50,248 nt of DNA from an uncultured Clostridia bacterium (GTDB lineage Bacteria > Bacillota > Clostridia > Oscillospirales > Acutalibacteraceae), in the NCBI GenBank assembly GCA_944384855.1, contig CALWUY010000034.1, positions 1 through 50,248 of the forward strand, written 5' to 3'. A model generated the notes under the pieces. It saw only the letters and a program-made list of their open reading frames with translations. It was not told the DNA's origin and did no database searches. How positions within the stretch are numbered: the first letter of the stretch is position 1; each line of letters begins with the position of its first letter. This document shows positions 35,355-43,798 of the stretch, in pieces. A program made the position numbers and the translations under genes.

Positions 35355-36943
35355 TTAAATTTCTCCGTATGCATCTTTTTTTGTATAGCTTTCGTAAATG
35401 GAAATATCACCGCGCCGAAGATAACTTCCGCATACTACCTGCCATTCTGTCTTTTGCGCGGAGCGACGGATAATCAGCATATACGCGTCGGTCTGCCAGC
35501 CGTCAAAGCTGTGGTTGCTGTTTATATGCATACATCGGCCGTCAGCGCGTAAATTATAAAATATTTCATACGTTTCACTGCCGTAAGTGATTTTTGCGCC
35601 GCACCATTCATCCCCGCTCAGAGACTGCACTTCGGATTCTGAGGCGCCGTTAAGCGTAAGTATATTAAGAAAATGAGCGTTATCGGTTATATCAGGATAT
35701 TGTATGCATAAATATTTTCGCTGCACACAACAGGGATAGGCATTATCGTTATTTTCCCGGGAATTTTCACTTTTGTCTTTACGGTAAGTGTACCCGTCTG
35801 CAAGCTCCGTTTTGCAGTCTTGCGGATAAACGGGATATACTGATATTTTTGATACGCTGTTAGCTATTTCGGCGGTATTCCCATTAAAATGTATATCTCC
35901 GTTATAATGAAGCTGCCAGATAAACTTATGCGATGAGAATGATCTTATATCATCAGTTACAACTGTTATTTCATCGTTCAGAAAAACAAAATGCCGGAAA
36001 TTTCTTCTGTAAATATTACAGAAAGGACCTGCTGAATCAGCCCTCAAAATTTCAAAACCGGGAAAGGTATCAAGCCTTGCCAGCGAACCTGAAAATTTAC
36101 TGCCGTAATACATATTCTCCGTACGGCAGTCACAGCCTTCGGCTGAAACGACCGAGTGAGCCTGTCTGGCGGTAAAATATGAGAGGTATAGTTTATCCTC
36201 ATAAGGACAGCTTCCTGAATCTATAAGCAGCGGCATTCCGCGGTCGTACAGTACAAAGCTTCCCGCGTCGTCATGCGCATGGTTCCAGGTATATCCGCAC
36301 CGTACCGCAAACATAGTCCGGTTATCTTCCCACGAATTCCGCAGGGAACCGCAGCCTGATTTTTCAAATATCATAACTTTCGGTAATTGGCATACATTGG
36401 GTTCAGGTCTGTCCCAGAGAACATCTTCATATATTATATCCGTACCGGTAAAAGCAGACATACTTTGCTGATAACAGCGTTTCATTAAATATCGGGTGTC
36501 GTCCTCCAGGTCACCGTTTAGGAGTAAATAACACGGCAGCTGTGAAGTGTTGTCTGAATCGGAACTGTCGCCGAACGGCACCCACTTGATTCGGTTTTCC
36601 ACGGGGTTGTCCGGTCTTTGTTTGAAGGCCCTGCCCATGCTTTGAAATCCACATAATGTTTCATGGCGGCAAGCAGTTTTTCGGCGCAGTCCCGCCGCTT
36701 TTCCACGGCATACACAAAACCAAGTGTTTCTGCCATAGACATAATTTGTTCTCCCAGCTCATAAAATCTTCCGTGCTGGCTGTAAACGCTGTTCGCGTAA
36801 TCCTCGCTGTAAAAATCCTGCTGTAAAAGAACTTCAGCCTTGCGAACAATATCCCGGTATCTCATATTATCTTTATTTCTTAAATCTTCGGATTTTTCCT
36901 GCAACTGAGTTTCGTCAAAATATAAATATTTATGCGGTTTCAT
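35355..36943 (-). pseudogene. heparinase II/III-like polysaccharide lyase, broken by frameshift and internal deletion
   Basis: Two overlapping reverse-strand frames together look like one lyase. The first (start ATG 36943) gives the beginning of an alpha/alpha toroid, MKPHKYLYF to TTPWKTE. The second continues from about 36590 with IKWVPFGDSSDSDN and carries the catalytic and beta-sandwich part, including GYTWNHAHDDAGSFVLYDRG, LLIDSGSCPY and AHSVVSAEGCD. Most of the toroid between these points (perhaps 200 or more residues in relatives) is missing and the frame changes at the junction, about 36585-36595. The C-terminal 427-residue part could be made only from an internal ATG at 36638 that reads out of frame first. 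I infer an inactive gene; it is third in the GH28-GNAT-lyase operon. Confidence 0.7.
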
Positions 36944-36978
36944 ATTTATCTCTTTTGCCGGTATGCCGTTGCTTTCGG

Positions 36979-37452
36979 TTAAATTTTGCCGAGTATGGTT
37001 TCCATGCAGATTTTGAGCGGAGCAAGGCCGCATGACTCGTAAAATTTGATTGCCGGGGTATTGCAGCTCCATACATTTAATGTAATGTTATAGCACCCGC
37101 TTTCTTCAGCCAGTTCAACTGCCGCGTTGTAAAGTTCTTTGCCGATATGCTGCCCCCGCAGCTTTTCATCAACGCAAAGGTCGTCTATATACAGTGTTTT
37201 AATGTCTGTCAGTATTGAATCTCCGATATGCTGCTGGAATACGCAAAAACAGTATCCGGTTACACTGTCGTTTTCGTCTGTGGCTACAAGAATCGGACGG
37301 TTCTCATCAAGGATTATTTCTTTCAGCTCTTCAGGAGAGTATTTTTTACCTATTTTAAAAATGTCCGGTCTGCCGATATGGTGTACCATCTCTACCTGCG
37401 AAAGCAGATCGGTTATTTTGGGAATATCTTTTTCCATCGCTTTTCTTATCAT
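36979..37452 (-). CDS. GNAT family N-acetyltransferase
   Basis: 157 residues. The GNAT fold is clear: IRKAMEKDIPKI (N-terminal strand and helix), YIDDLCVDEKLRGQHIGKELYNAAVELAEE (strand 4 and the acetyl-CoA loop R/Q-x-x-G-x-G/A, here RGQHIG) and FYESCGLAPL at the C-terminus. I chose ATG 37452, which follows AGGGTGG by 4 bases and begins 2 bases after the GH28 stop; a GTG at 37461 lies inside that RBS. The substrate is unknown. Being between two carbohydrate genes it may acetylate a small amine or sugar. Confidence 0.85.
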   Translation of the reverse strand: MIRKAMEKDIPKITDLLSQVEMVHHIGRPDIFKIGKKYSPEELKEIILDENRPILVATDENDSVTGYCFCVFQQHIGDSILTDIKTLYIDDLCVDEKLRGQHIGKELYNAAVELAEESGCYNITLNVWSCNTPAIKFYESCGLAPLKICMETILGKI

Positions 37453-37454
37453 TT

Positions 37455-38714
37455 TTACCACCCTATACTGTTGTTTATGTTTACATTTTTAAGTCCGTGA
37501 TCCCGTTCGGTTTCTATAATCCTGCCGTTAGGTTTTTTATTGATAATATTTGAGATGGTACTGTCTGCAAGATATCCTCCCACAAAGACAGCGGTATCGC
37601 TGCCGCATATCAAATCAGAAACCGAAATATTCCTGACACTGTCCGGAAGACATCTGCCGTAGCTTGAGTCATTTTCGCCTATTCCTATTGCGGCATGGTT
37701 GCCTTTGCCTGTTTCCGAAGTATCAATAACGTTTTTTATCACTACATTTTCAATCACGGTTTCACAGGCCAACAGCCGAACCATAAGGCACATATACGAC
37801 TGTGCCGTAACATTGCTTACGGTAATATTCCGAATTCCCGATTCGCGGCGGCTCCAGTCATTATGCATAACATGGGTATATTTAAGGCTTCCGCCGGGAC
37901 GCGGGGTTTTATCCGCGATGGCGGTAAGCGCTATAACGTCGTCACCGGTTTTTCCCTTTATATTGTTTACCGTAATATCATGACAGCCGTTTCTCAGATC
38001 TATACCGTCTTGATTTTCAATGTTTTGGCTCAATCCGTCTATTTCTTTAGACATGCAAGCGCAGAACCGTATATCTTCTACCGTGCCGTAGCTGCAGGCT
38101 TCCAATGAAATGCCCCAGGCGTGAGGCTCCTTTATTTTTATATTTTTTATGGAAAAATTTTCCGTATTCGCAAAAAGTATTCCTATATTACGCCAGTCAC
38201 CGTACTGTGATTCATTCGGATTACCGGCGTCGGTCCCGTATGTGTGCAGATGTACGTCATAAAAATCAAGCTGTCCGCTTTCTCTGTGCTCTATGGGTAT
38301 CCAATCGGCTAAACGGCATAAATCTTCTGTTAGATGCGGCGCGGGATTTGCCAGAATTTTGCTTTCGTCACCGGTAGAACGCGGATGGTCTGCGCCTATA
38401 AGTTCGGGGCTTCCTATGCCTAAAATATGTACGTTATGTATTTTTTCCGGATCGGATATTCCCAAACCGCAGTTGGCAGTGCGGAAAAAATTATCCCGGC
38501 ATTTGTCAGACAGTTTAATTGTGCAATTCAGCAAAATGACGGTTGTATTACCGGGTAAAAGTATCGCCCGGTCCAAAAGCCAGTATTTGCGTTCCGGCTC
38601 GTCGGGCGACTCCCTCGGAGGTATAAGAACTATTCCGTCCGATGTTTTTCGTGAAATTGCTTTTTCAATTCTGTCACTGTCAGAAATGCCGTTAAAATCG
38701 TTGACATTGACCAT
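37455..38714 (-). CDS. GH28-type beta-helix enzyme (polygalacturonase-like)
   Basis: 419 residues without a signal peptide. The first 100 residues contain a pectin-lyase-fold cap (VNDFNGISDSDRIEKAI, GIVLIPP). The helix has ENQDGIDLRNGCHDI (first catalytic Asp region, NQDGID in place of NTDGID) and GKTGDDVIALTAI (DD pair). A conventional GHG motif is not obvious, as in the 8277 protein. The short N-terminus and lack of signal suggest an intracellular enzyme acting on oligosaccharides. It is first in a reverse-strand operon with its own sigma-A promoter. Confidence 0.7.
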   Translation of the reverse strand: MVNVNDFNGISDSDRIEKAISRKTSDGIVLIPPRESPDEPERKYWLLDRAILLPGNTTVILLNCTIKLSDKCRDNFFRTANCGLGISDPEKIHNVHILGIGSPELIGADHPRSTGDESKILANPAPHLTEDLCRLADWIPIEHRESGQLDFYDVHLHTYGTDAGNPNESQYGDWRNIGILFANTENFSIKNIKIKEPHAWGISLEACSYGTVEDIRFCACMSKEIDGLSQNIENQDGIDLRNGCHDITVNNIKGKTGDDVIALTAIADKTPRPGGSLKYTHVMHNDWSRRESGIRNITVSNVTAQSYMCLMVRLLACETVIENVVIKNVIDTSETGKGNHAAIGIGENDSSYGRCLPDSVRNISVSDLICGSDTAVFVGGYLADSTISNIINKKPNGRIIETERDHGLKNVNINNSIGW

Positions 38715-38744
38715 AAAAACACCTCTTCCGGCAAATTTGATATA

Positions 38745-38773
38745 ATGATATATTAAAGATAAATGTTTGTCAA
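38745..38773 (-). promoter_or_regulatory. sigma-A promoter of the GH28-GNAT-lyase operon
   Basis: On the reverse strand: TTGACA (38773-38768), a 17-base spacer and TATCAT (38750-38745), about 30 bases before the ATG at 38714. Confidence 0.65.
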
Positions 38774-38880
38774 CATAAAGTAAAAAAATTAAACATAAAA
38801 TATAAACAGCGATACTAAAGTCCTGTTTATAGGACTGAGTGTCTGCTATAATAAAAAATGTGAAAAACAGTAAAAAATGC

Positions 38881-38909
38881 TTGACAAATCAAAAATAATG
38901 ATATATAAT
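38881..38909 (+). promoter_or_regulatory. sigma-A promoter of the SOS mini-gene
   Basis: Perfect TTGACA (38881-38886), a 17-base spacer and perfect TATAAT (38904-38909): a very strong promoter that would need tight repression. Confidence 0.9.
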
Positions 38910-38917
38910 AAGCATAA

Positions 38918-38931
38918 CGAACAAATGTTCG
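38918..38931 (+). promoter_or_regulatory. LexA (SOS) box
   Basis: CGAACAAATGTTCG matches the Firmicutes LexA/DinR consensus CGAACRNRYGTTYG at every defined position. It lies just after the -10 box, at the expected transcription start, and upstream of the RBS (GGGAGG), so bound LexA should block initiation. Confidence 0.92.
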
Positions 38932-38943
38932 GGAGGTAAAAAT

Positions 38944-39126
38944 ATGTTTTCAGCATTAGGTTTAAGAACGGTATTCGAGATTGTTTTGGTTGGCTTTGTA
39001 TTCTGGTCGGTTTTTAATGAGGATAAATTTATCGCTTTTGAAAAGCGCATTGCGTCATATATAAGGCGCAGAAGGTTAAAGGTTGTGAAACCTTCGGCAG
39101 GTGTTTCTCAAAAGGCCGTGCAGTAA
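38944..39126 (+). CDS. SOS-controlled single-pass membrane mini-protein
   Basis: 60 residues. A hydrophobic segment (about 5-24, LGLRTVFEIVLVGFVFWSVF) is followed by an acidic/basic stretch and a basic run (RIASYIRRRRLKVVKP). The RBS (GGGAGG) and ATG are well placed and the gene is alone behind a strong promoter and a LexA box. Small membrane proteins induced by DNA damage in other bacteria, such as YneA and SidA, delay cell division. This one has no LysM domain and no similarity I recognise, so a division inhibitor role is inference only. No close family name comes to mind. Confidence 0.75.
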   Translation: MFSALGLRTVFEIVLVGFVFWSVFNEDKFIAFEKRIASYIRRRRLKVVKPSAGVSQKAVQ

Positions 39127-39177
39127 GCTGACAGTTAAAATCAAACGTTGTGCATTTATAAATATATTTATGATTTA

Positions 39178-39220
39178 CAGCAGTAAAGGATTTCAAAAAT
39201 GAAAGTCCTTTATCTGCTGT
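39178..39220. terminator. bidirectional terminator between the SOS gene and the phosphatase
   Basis: ACAGCAG-AAAGGA-TTTC pairs with GAAA-TCCTTT-CTGCTGT across AAAAAT with a few mismatches, and T-runs lie on both sides. Confidence 0.7.
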
Positions 39221-39674
39221 ATTTATTTTTTATATACCCGAGAAATCCGATACAGCCTTTTTCTATATCCATAAGCGCAGTAGTAAAATCACCGGTGTAC
39301 CAAGGGTCAGCCACATCTCCGGGAGTAGAAGTATAATCCAGCAGGAGATGTATTTTATTTTGATTATCGGGGCCGGTAATACGGGAGATATTCCGTATAT
39401 TATTTCTGTCCATACATATCAGATAGTCAAAGTCGCTATAATCACTTTTTTTAACCTGCACTGCTTTTTTCGCGGAACAGTCTATGCTGCGCTCATTCAG
39501 TATGCGGCGTACCGGAGGGTAAACCGGGTTTCCGATCTCTTCCGTTGAGGTCGCCGCTGAGGCGATGTAAAAATCTTTTTCCAGACCTTTACTTTTAACG
39601 AGTTCTTTCATTATAAATTCAGCCATCGGGCTTCGGCAGATATTGCCGTGACATACGAACATAATTTTGATCAT
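39210..39674 (-). CDS. low molecular weight protein-tyrosine phosphatase
   Basis: 154 residues. The P-loop CHGNICRS (C8-x5-R14) at the N-terminus and DPWYTGDF with the general-acid Asp identify the LMW-PTP family. It removes phosphate from tyrosine, and in some bacteria arginine, on proteins. RBS AAGGTGAT is at the right distance on the reverse strand. It is a single-gene unit; targets such as BY-kinases are not in the window. Confidence 0.92.
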   Translation of the reverse strand: MIKIMFVCHGNICRSPMAEFIMKELVKSKGLEKDFYIASAATSTEEIGNPVYPPVRRILNERSIDCSAKKAVQVKKSDYSDFDYLICMDRNNIRNISRITGPDNQNKIHLLLDYTSTPGDVADPWYTGDFTTALMDIEKGCIGFLGYIKNKYSR

Positions 39675-39763
39675 ACAGTATCACCTTAATATACTTTACC
39701 ATATTCGATGCTGTTTTTCAAGCGCAATATATTTGAGTTAATTATTGTTTATTGATAAAAAAA

Positions 39764-39816
39764 TATCGAAAAACGATAAAAAGATTATTGACAAACGATA
39801 ATTTATGTGTTAATAT
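39764..39816 (+). promoter_or_regulatory. promoter and candidate operator of the DUF2975-HTH operon
   Basis: The inverted repeat TATCG-AAAAA-CGATA (39764-39778) and a further half-site CGATA (39796-39800) flank and enter the promoter TTGACA (39788-39793), 17-base spacer, TAATAT (39811-39816). The half-sites are 22 bases (two turns) apart. The HTH protein encoded in this operon is the obvious candidate for binding here. Confidence 0.6.
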
Positions 39817-39848
39817 ATATGTGAACTTCGAGGAAAGCAGGAGAATTT

Positions 39849-40316
39849 ATGAAAAACAGCAAATTTTCAATCAACTTATCTTTGGCGGTTTTATGTATAG
39901 TTTCGATTATACTTGCGGTTCTTTTGATTTTTGGGCCGTCGGTTTTTAAATGGTATATGACAAATTACAGAGGATTTGAGGAAAACGGTGAAGCTATCGT
40001 GACTCTTACAAGAGTTTTCGGGATATGCTTTTATTTTTCTTCTGTTTTTGTGGCGGTAATAATTTACTCTTTGTTCAGACTGCTGCTGAATATCAGAAAG
40101 GGCGAGGTTTTCATAAAAATAAACGCTTCATATTTAAGGGTTGTATCCTGGTGCTGTTTTTTGATCGCAGTCATAACATTTGCGGGAGGTATTTTCTATA
40201 TGCCGTTTTTAGCAGTTGCGGCGGCAGGGGGATTTACCGGCGTTTTGCTGAGAGTGCTTAAGAATGTTATGCAAAGCGCGGCAGAGCTGAAGCAGGACAA
40301 TGATCTTACTATATAA
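39849..40316 (+). CDS. DUF2975 family membrane protein
   Basis: 155 residues with four predicted membrane segments (about 8-30, 57-80, 97-115, 118-135). The pattern ISLAVLCIVS..., RLLLNIRKGEVFIKINASYLRVVSWCC in the middle and a C-terminal LKQDNDLTI is that of DUF2975 proteins, which are nearly always followed by a short XRE-type regulator, as here. Function unknown; possibly the protein sensed or controlled by the regulator. RBS AGGAG precedes the ATG. Confidence 0.85.
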   Translation: MKNSKFSINLSLAVLCIVSIILAVLLIFGPSVFKWYMTNYRGFEENGEAIVTLTRVFGICFYFSSVFVAVIIYSLFRLLLNIRKGEVFIKINASYLRVVSWCCFLIAVITFAGGIFYMPFLAVAAAGGFTGVLLRVLKNVMQSAAELKQDNDLTI

Positions 40317-40327
40317 GAGGTACGGTT

Positions 40328-40534
40328 ATGATTGAAGTTAATCTTGATATAATTATGGCGCTTCGACGAATAACGTCGGCAGAGCTTGCCGAGAGAATAG
40401 GTATTACTCAGGCAAATCTTTCGGTGCTCAAGACAGGCAAAGCAAAGGCAGTGAGATTTTCTACGCTTGAAAATATATGCCGGGAACTGGATTGTCAGCC
40501 CGGAGATATTCTCAAATATATACCGGATGAATAG
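40328..40534 (+). CDS. YozG-type helix-turn-helix transcriptional regulator
   Basis: 68 residues, one XRE-like domain: LRRITSAELAERIGITQANLSVLKTGKAKAVRFSTLENICRELDCQPGDILKY. The sequence ITQANLSVLKTGKA is the recognition helix, and QPGDIL the tail typical of YozG/XRE partners of DUF2975. It probably represses its own operon through the repeats at 39764-39800. RBS AGAGGT is close to the ATG, and it overlaps the RBS of the next gene with its stop. Confidence 0.9.
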   Translation: MIEVNLDIIMALRRITSAELAERIGITQANLSVLKTGKAKAVRFSTLENICRELDCQPGDILKYIPDE

Positions 40535-40547
40535 GAGGAACAAACTA

Positions 40548-42167
40548 ATGCAGGAAAAAACCATTATATCTGACCAAGTAGTCAACGAAGGCACGGCTGC
40601 ATACGGCAGCGGTCAAAAATCAAATCGGTTTTCTTTAAACCGTAAAGACAGTATATTCAGGTTTATAATATGCGCGGCTGTAATACTACTGACCTTTTTC
40701 GGAATTTTCGGCGGGTTCAAAGCAGGTTTTACCGTAACATCGCTTGTCCTTTTCGCAGTTATGACCGCGTATTTTGCAAATACAGCAACAAAGATTCGAA
40801 TTTTCCCGTTGCTTTGCGGTATACTCAACTGTTTGATCGCGCTTAGTTTCGGGATAACCTCAAATTTCGCGATAAATTTTTTCAGTGCAATCAGTATGAT
40901 GCTGCTGTCGGCAGTATGGTTTATATCTCTTGTGAGTCCGCCGGAGAAAGAAGGGGATTTTACTCTTGTCAAAAAAATCACTCTGCCTTTCGTGTTCGGC
41001 ACAACAGTAAACCTGCCTAAGTCAACAGTTGCATTTTTTACTTTTAAAAAGTTAAGCGGCGGCAAATCAGGAAAAGTATTTCTCGGCATAGTTTTCGCGA
41101 TTCCGGTTCTGGTTATAGTAGTGCCCTTGATGATGGCTTCAGACGCGGCGTTTAACGGACTTATAAACCTGATGTTTGGGGATATATTTGTCAATCTGTT
41201 TAAAATAATCATAGGTTTCGGTATAGCTCTGTTCGTAGTTTCATATTGCTTCACCCTTAAAAAGCAGGATCAGCCCAATTCAAACAAGCTTAATGTATCC
41301 GTGATTGACAATACGATATCGGTATCCTTTTTGGCGGTGCTCAGTGTTTGTTACCTGGTTTATCTGTTTTCACAGCTGGCATATTTTTTCCGAGCTTTCG
41401 GCGGATTACTTCCAGAGAACTATACGCTTGCGGAATATGCGCGCAGGGGATTTTTTGAAATGAGCATTATAGCTGTAATCAACTTTTTCATAATTTACTG
41501 CGTGCTGGTTTTCACACGGAAAAAGCATGATAAAGTAAGTATCGCGGCAAGGATATTATGTACGTTTATAAGCATATTTACATTAGTGATAATAGCTACG
41601 GCACTTTCAAAGATGTTTTTGTATATTCAGAATTACGGTATGACCCAGCTTAGGATTTTCACCAGCACGTTTATGATTTTCCTGTCTGTGGTATTTATAA
41701 GCATTATCCTGCGTATATATATTGCGCGTATAAAAGTTCTAAAGGTGATTTTTATTTCTGCAGGACTGATGTTCTTTGTTCTCGGGACATTTAATATGGA
41801 CGGAGTTATAGCCGACTATAATTATACCGCTTATAAAACCGGAGCTTTGGATGAGATAGACGTATCTACTATATACCGTCTCGGAGACGAGGGCGTGGAG
41901 TATCTTGTAAAACTCGCGGACGACGGTGATGCTGATGTTGCCGAGCAGGCAAGAGAGTACATTAAAGATATCATATATGAGGGAAGGTATCATGATGTAG
42001 AAGTATACGGATCATATTATATTTATTACGGCACATGCGAGGTTAAAGGGGAAAAATATCAGCATATCTGGCAGTATAATTATGCCAGGGCAAGAGCGTG
42101 TGAAGCACTGGATAATTATATAGAGGAAAATCCGGAAATATTAGAACCTGATCAAAATTATTTTTAA
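40548..42167 (+). CDS. DUF4173/DUF4153-like membrane protein
   Basis: 539 residues with about 11 membrane segments. The sequence TLAEYARRGFFEMSIIAVINF in the middle is characteristic of DUF4173 proteins. A hydrophilic C-terminal tail (about 450-539) has charged repeats and the Tyr-rich GSYYIYYGTC. I chose ATG 40548 because AGGAGG lies 9 bases upstream; longer in-frame starts would lie within the regulator gene. No function is known. Its place behind DUF2975 and the HTH gene suggests the three form one regulated membrane system. Confidence 0.8.
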   Translation: MQEKTIISDQVVNEGTAAYGSGQKSNRFSLNRKDSIFRFIICAAVILLTFFGIFGGFKAGFTVTSLVLFAVMTAYFANTATKIRIFPLLCGILNCLIALSFGITSNFAINFFSAISMMLLSAVWFISLVSPPEKEGDFTLVKKITLPFVFGTTVNLPKSTVAFFTFKKLSGGKSGKVFLGIVFAIPVLVIVVPLMMASDAAFNGLINLMFGDIFVNLFKIIIGFGIALFVVSYCFTLKKQDQPNSNKLNVSVIDNTISVSFLAVLSVCYLVYLFSQLAYFFRAFGGLLPENYTLAEYARRGFFEMSIIAVINFFIIYCVLVFTRKKHDKVSIAARILCTFISIFTLVIIATALSKMFLYIQNYGMTQLRIFTSTFMIFLSVVFISIILRIYIARIKVLKVIFISAGLMFFVLGTFNMDGVIADYNYTAYKTGALDEIDVSTIYRLGDEGVEYLVKLADDGDADVAEQAREYIKDIIYEGRYHDVEVYGSYYIYYGTCEVKGEKYQHIWQYNYARARACEALDNYIEENPEILEPDQNYF

Positions 42168-42188
42168 TAACAAGCGACAGATAAAAAA

Positions 42189-42220
42189 AGAACAGCCCGC
42201 TGCACACAGCGGGCTGTTCT
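42189..42220. terminator. bidirectional terminator
   Basis: AGAACAGCCCGCTG (42189-42202) pairs perfectly with CAGCGGGCTGTTCT (42207-42220), loop CACA, between convergent genes. Confidence 0.93.
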
Positions 42221-42235
42221 AAGTATATACCTGTA

Positions 42236-42931
42236 TTATATTTTTTTTCTTAGCTTATGCTGCATTTTTTCTATTCTTAGCCAGTTAATAAATCCATATA
42301 AATCATTTACCAAAAACACCCCAAAGCAGATTATTACAGACAGATATGAAATATTTTCAAGCGCGGCTAATATCCACAAGACTATAAGAACAATATCATT
42401 TGAGGCGTAAGCCAGAGCAAAGTACGGATCTCTCCTGAAAGTAAGGTATACCGCGATAAAACTTGTAGCAACCGATAGGGTGCTGGGTATCAGATTGGCA
42501 GTATCGAAATATTTTAATATAAAATAAAACAGACCGGTCACAATTAAAGTTATAATAAACATAAAACACACTTCACTGCGTTTTATACGGTTTACCGCAA
42601 CTTGCGCCCTGCCTTTTTCAAACGGATGTCTTATCCATGAAATCAGGGCAAAAAGCGCCATAGGACCGGTCATTCCAAGATATGTTATCATTTCTCCGTA
42701 ATAAGAAAATTTATAAGAAATTATACCGTAAATAACGCTGAAAGCAATCATTAAAAACTGACCAGCGGGATGCGCTTTCGCGCTGAATATAAGAGAGGTA
42801 GCTCCTATGAGAGACGCGGCTAACGTCAGATAATCCGATCGGCTGAATATGAGAAATGATGTTAATATTATGGTTACGGACGACAGCCATAATATTTTTT
42901 CATATTTTGTAAAGTAAATACGTCTGAACAT
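42236..42931 (-). CDS. nicotinamide riboside/mononucleotide transporter PnuC-like
   Basis: 231 residues with seven membrane segments, the PnuC/SWEET-like fold. LIFSAKAHPAGQFLMIAFSVIYGIISY at the second and third helices is typical of PnuC, as is DLYGFINWLRIEK at the end. It should import nicotinamide riboside by facilitated diffusion, though PnuT (thiamine) and PnuX (riboflavin) relatives exist. I chose ATG 42931, 5 bases after a perfect AGGAGG; a TTG 18 bases earlier lies before the RBS. The gene begins directly after a hairpin (see 42950). Confidence 0.85.
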   Translation of the reverse strand: MFRRIYFTKYEKILWLSSVTIILTSFLIFSRSDYLTLAASLIGATSLIFSAKAHPAGQFLMIAFSVIYGIISYKFSYYGEMITYLGMTGPMALFALISWIRHPFEKGRAQVAVNRIKRSEVCFMFIITLIVTGLFYFILKYFDTANLIPSTLSVATSFIAVYLTFRRDPYFALAYASNDIVLIVLWILAALENISYLSVIICFGVFLVNDLYGFINWLRIEKMQHKLRKKI

Positions 42932-42949
42932 TTTTCCTCCTAAAAACAA

Positions 42950-42997
42950 ACATTCGTATGCATATCTTCAAAGACCTAATGATATGCAAACGAATGT
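42950..42997 (-). promoter_or_regulatory. leader hairpin directly before pnuC
   Basis: On the reverse strand, ACATTCGTTTGCATATC pairs with GATATGCATACGAATGT (one mismatch) around a 14-base loop, followed by TTGTTTTTA and then the pnuC AGGAGG. It has the form of an intrinsic terminator. It may end the upstream gene or act as an attenuator for pnuC. I do not recognise a known riboswitch core. Confidence 0.55.
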
Positions 42998-43055
42998 TTT
43001 TATACACTCACTACCCGGTGGCAGTTTGAATTTATGAAATTGTAAAAATTATTTT

Positions 43056-43724
43056 TCAAATATAATTTTGCGGATTTTGTTCTGCCGGCGGCAATTGAGG
43101 CATATTAGAGTATCCTTTGTTCCTGCATAGGAAAAGGCATATTCCTCCGGCTAACGGAACTAAAATATATAAAACCATATATTTGACCGCTTTTACGGGA
43201 TTAGTGGATTCGAATATTTTATAAACACATATAGCCGACAAAAATTGTAGAACCGATGCGGCGATAACCGATATTAACGTTATAATATAAAAAATAATAA
43301 ATGCGGGGAGATATTGATACAAGACAGACGTTGAATCATAGATATTTGATTTTACTGCCATTGAAATCATAACATAAAATAAACAGATGAGGGATATGAT
43401 TAAGACTGAAATGGTGGTTATTGACAATACCAAAAGCAAACGTCCCCAACGTCTTTTTATCCCGTTTCTTGCGTCATATTCATCGGCTATTCTGCCTATG
43501 ATCCAGTAATTCGCAAACGGGATCCATGCAAGCCACGGTTTTGCAATCCCTCTGCGCTTTGCTATTTTTTGAAGCGCTATTGACCGGAAAACATAATCCA
43601 AAATAACGCATATAAAAACAGCAAGATATATTATTCCTAATACTGCCAAAGCAATTAATCCGGTAAAAGATTCATCAGGTGTTTGGGTGTAATTGTAATA
43701 TGTTGAATAATCATAATAATTCAT
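43056..43724 (-). CDS. uncharacterised multi-pass membrane protein
   Basis: 222 residues with a Tyr-rich N-terminus (MNYYDYSTYYNYTQ), about five membrane segments and a Pro/Gln-rich tail (MPQLPPAEQNPQNYI). Between segments lies RSIALQKIAKRRGIAKPWLAWIPFANYWIIGRIAD, a conserved-looking cytoplasmic motif that I have seen in similar Firmicutes membrane proteins. No function is recognised. It sits 50 bases before the pnuC leader hairpin, so the two could share a transcript. RBS AAGGGG precedes the ATG. Confidence 0.7.
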   Translation of the reverse strand: MNYYDYSTYYNYTQTPDESFTGLIALAVLGIIYLAVFICVILDYVFRSIALQKIAKRRGIAKPWLAWIPFANYWIIGRIADEYDARNGIKRRWGRLLLVLSITTISVLIISLICLFYVMISMAVKSNIYDSTSVLYQYLPAFIIFYIITLISVIAASVLQFLSAICVYKIFESTNPVKAVKYMVLYILVPLAGGICLFLCRNKGYSNMPQLPPAEQNPQNYI

Positions 43725-43798
43725 AAGCCTATACCCCTTATATATTTAAAGTAAACTAAGATATTAACCGCAAAACTTACGTAACCATACCGCAGAAA

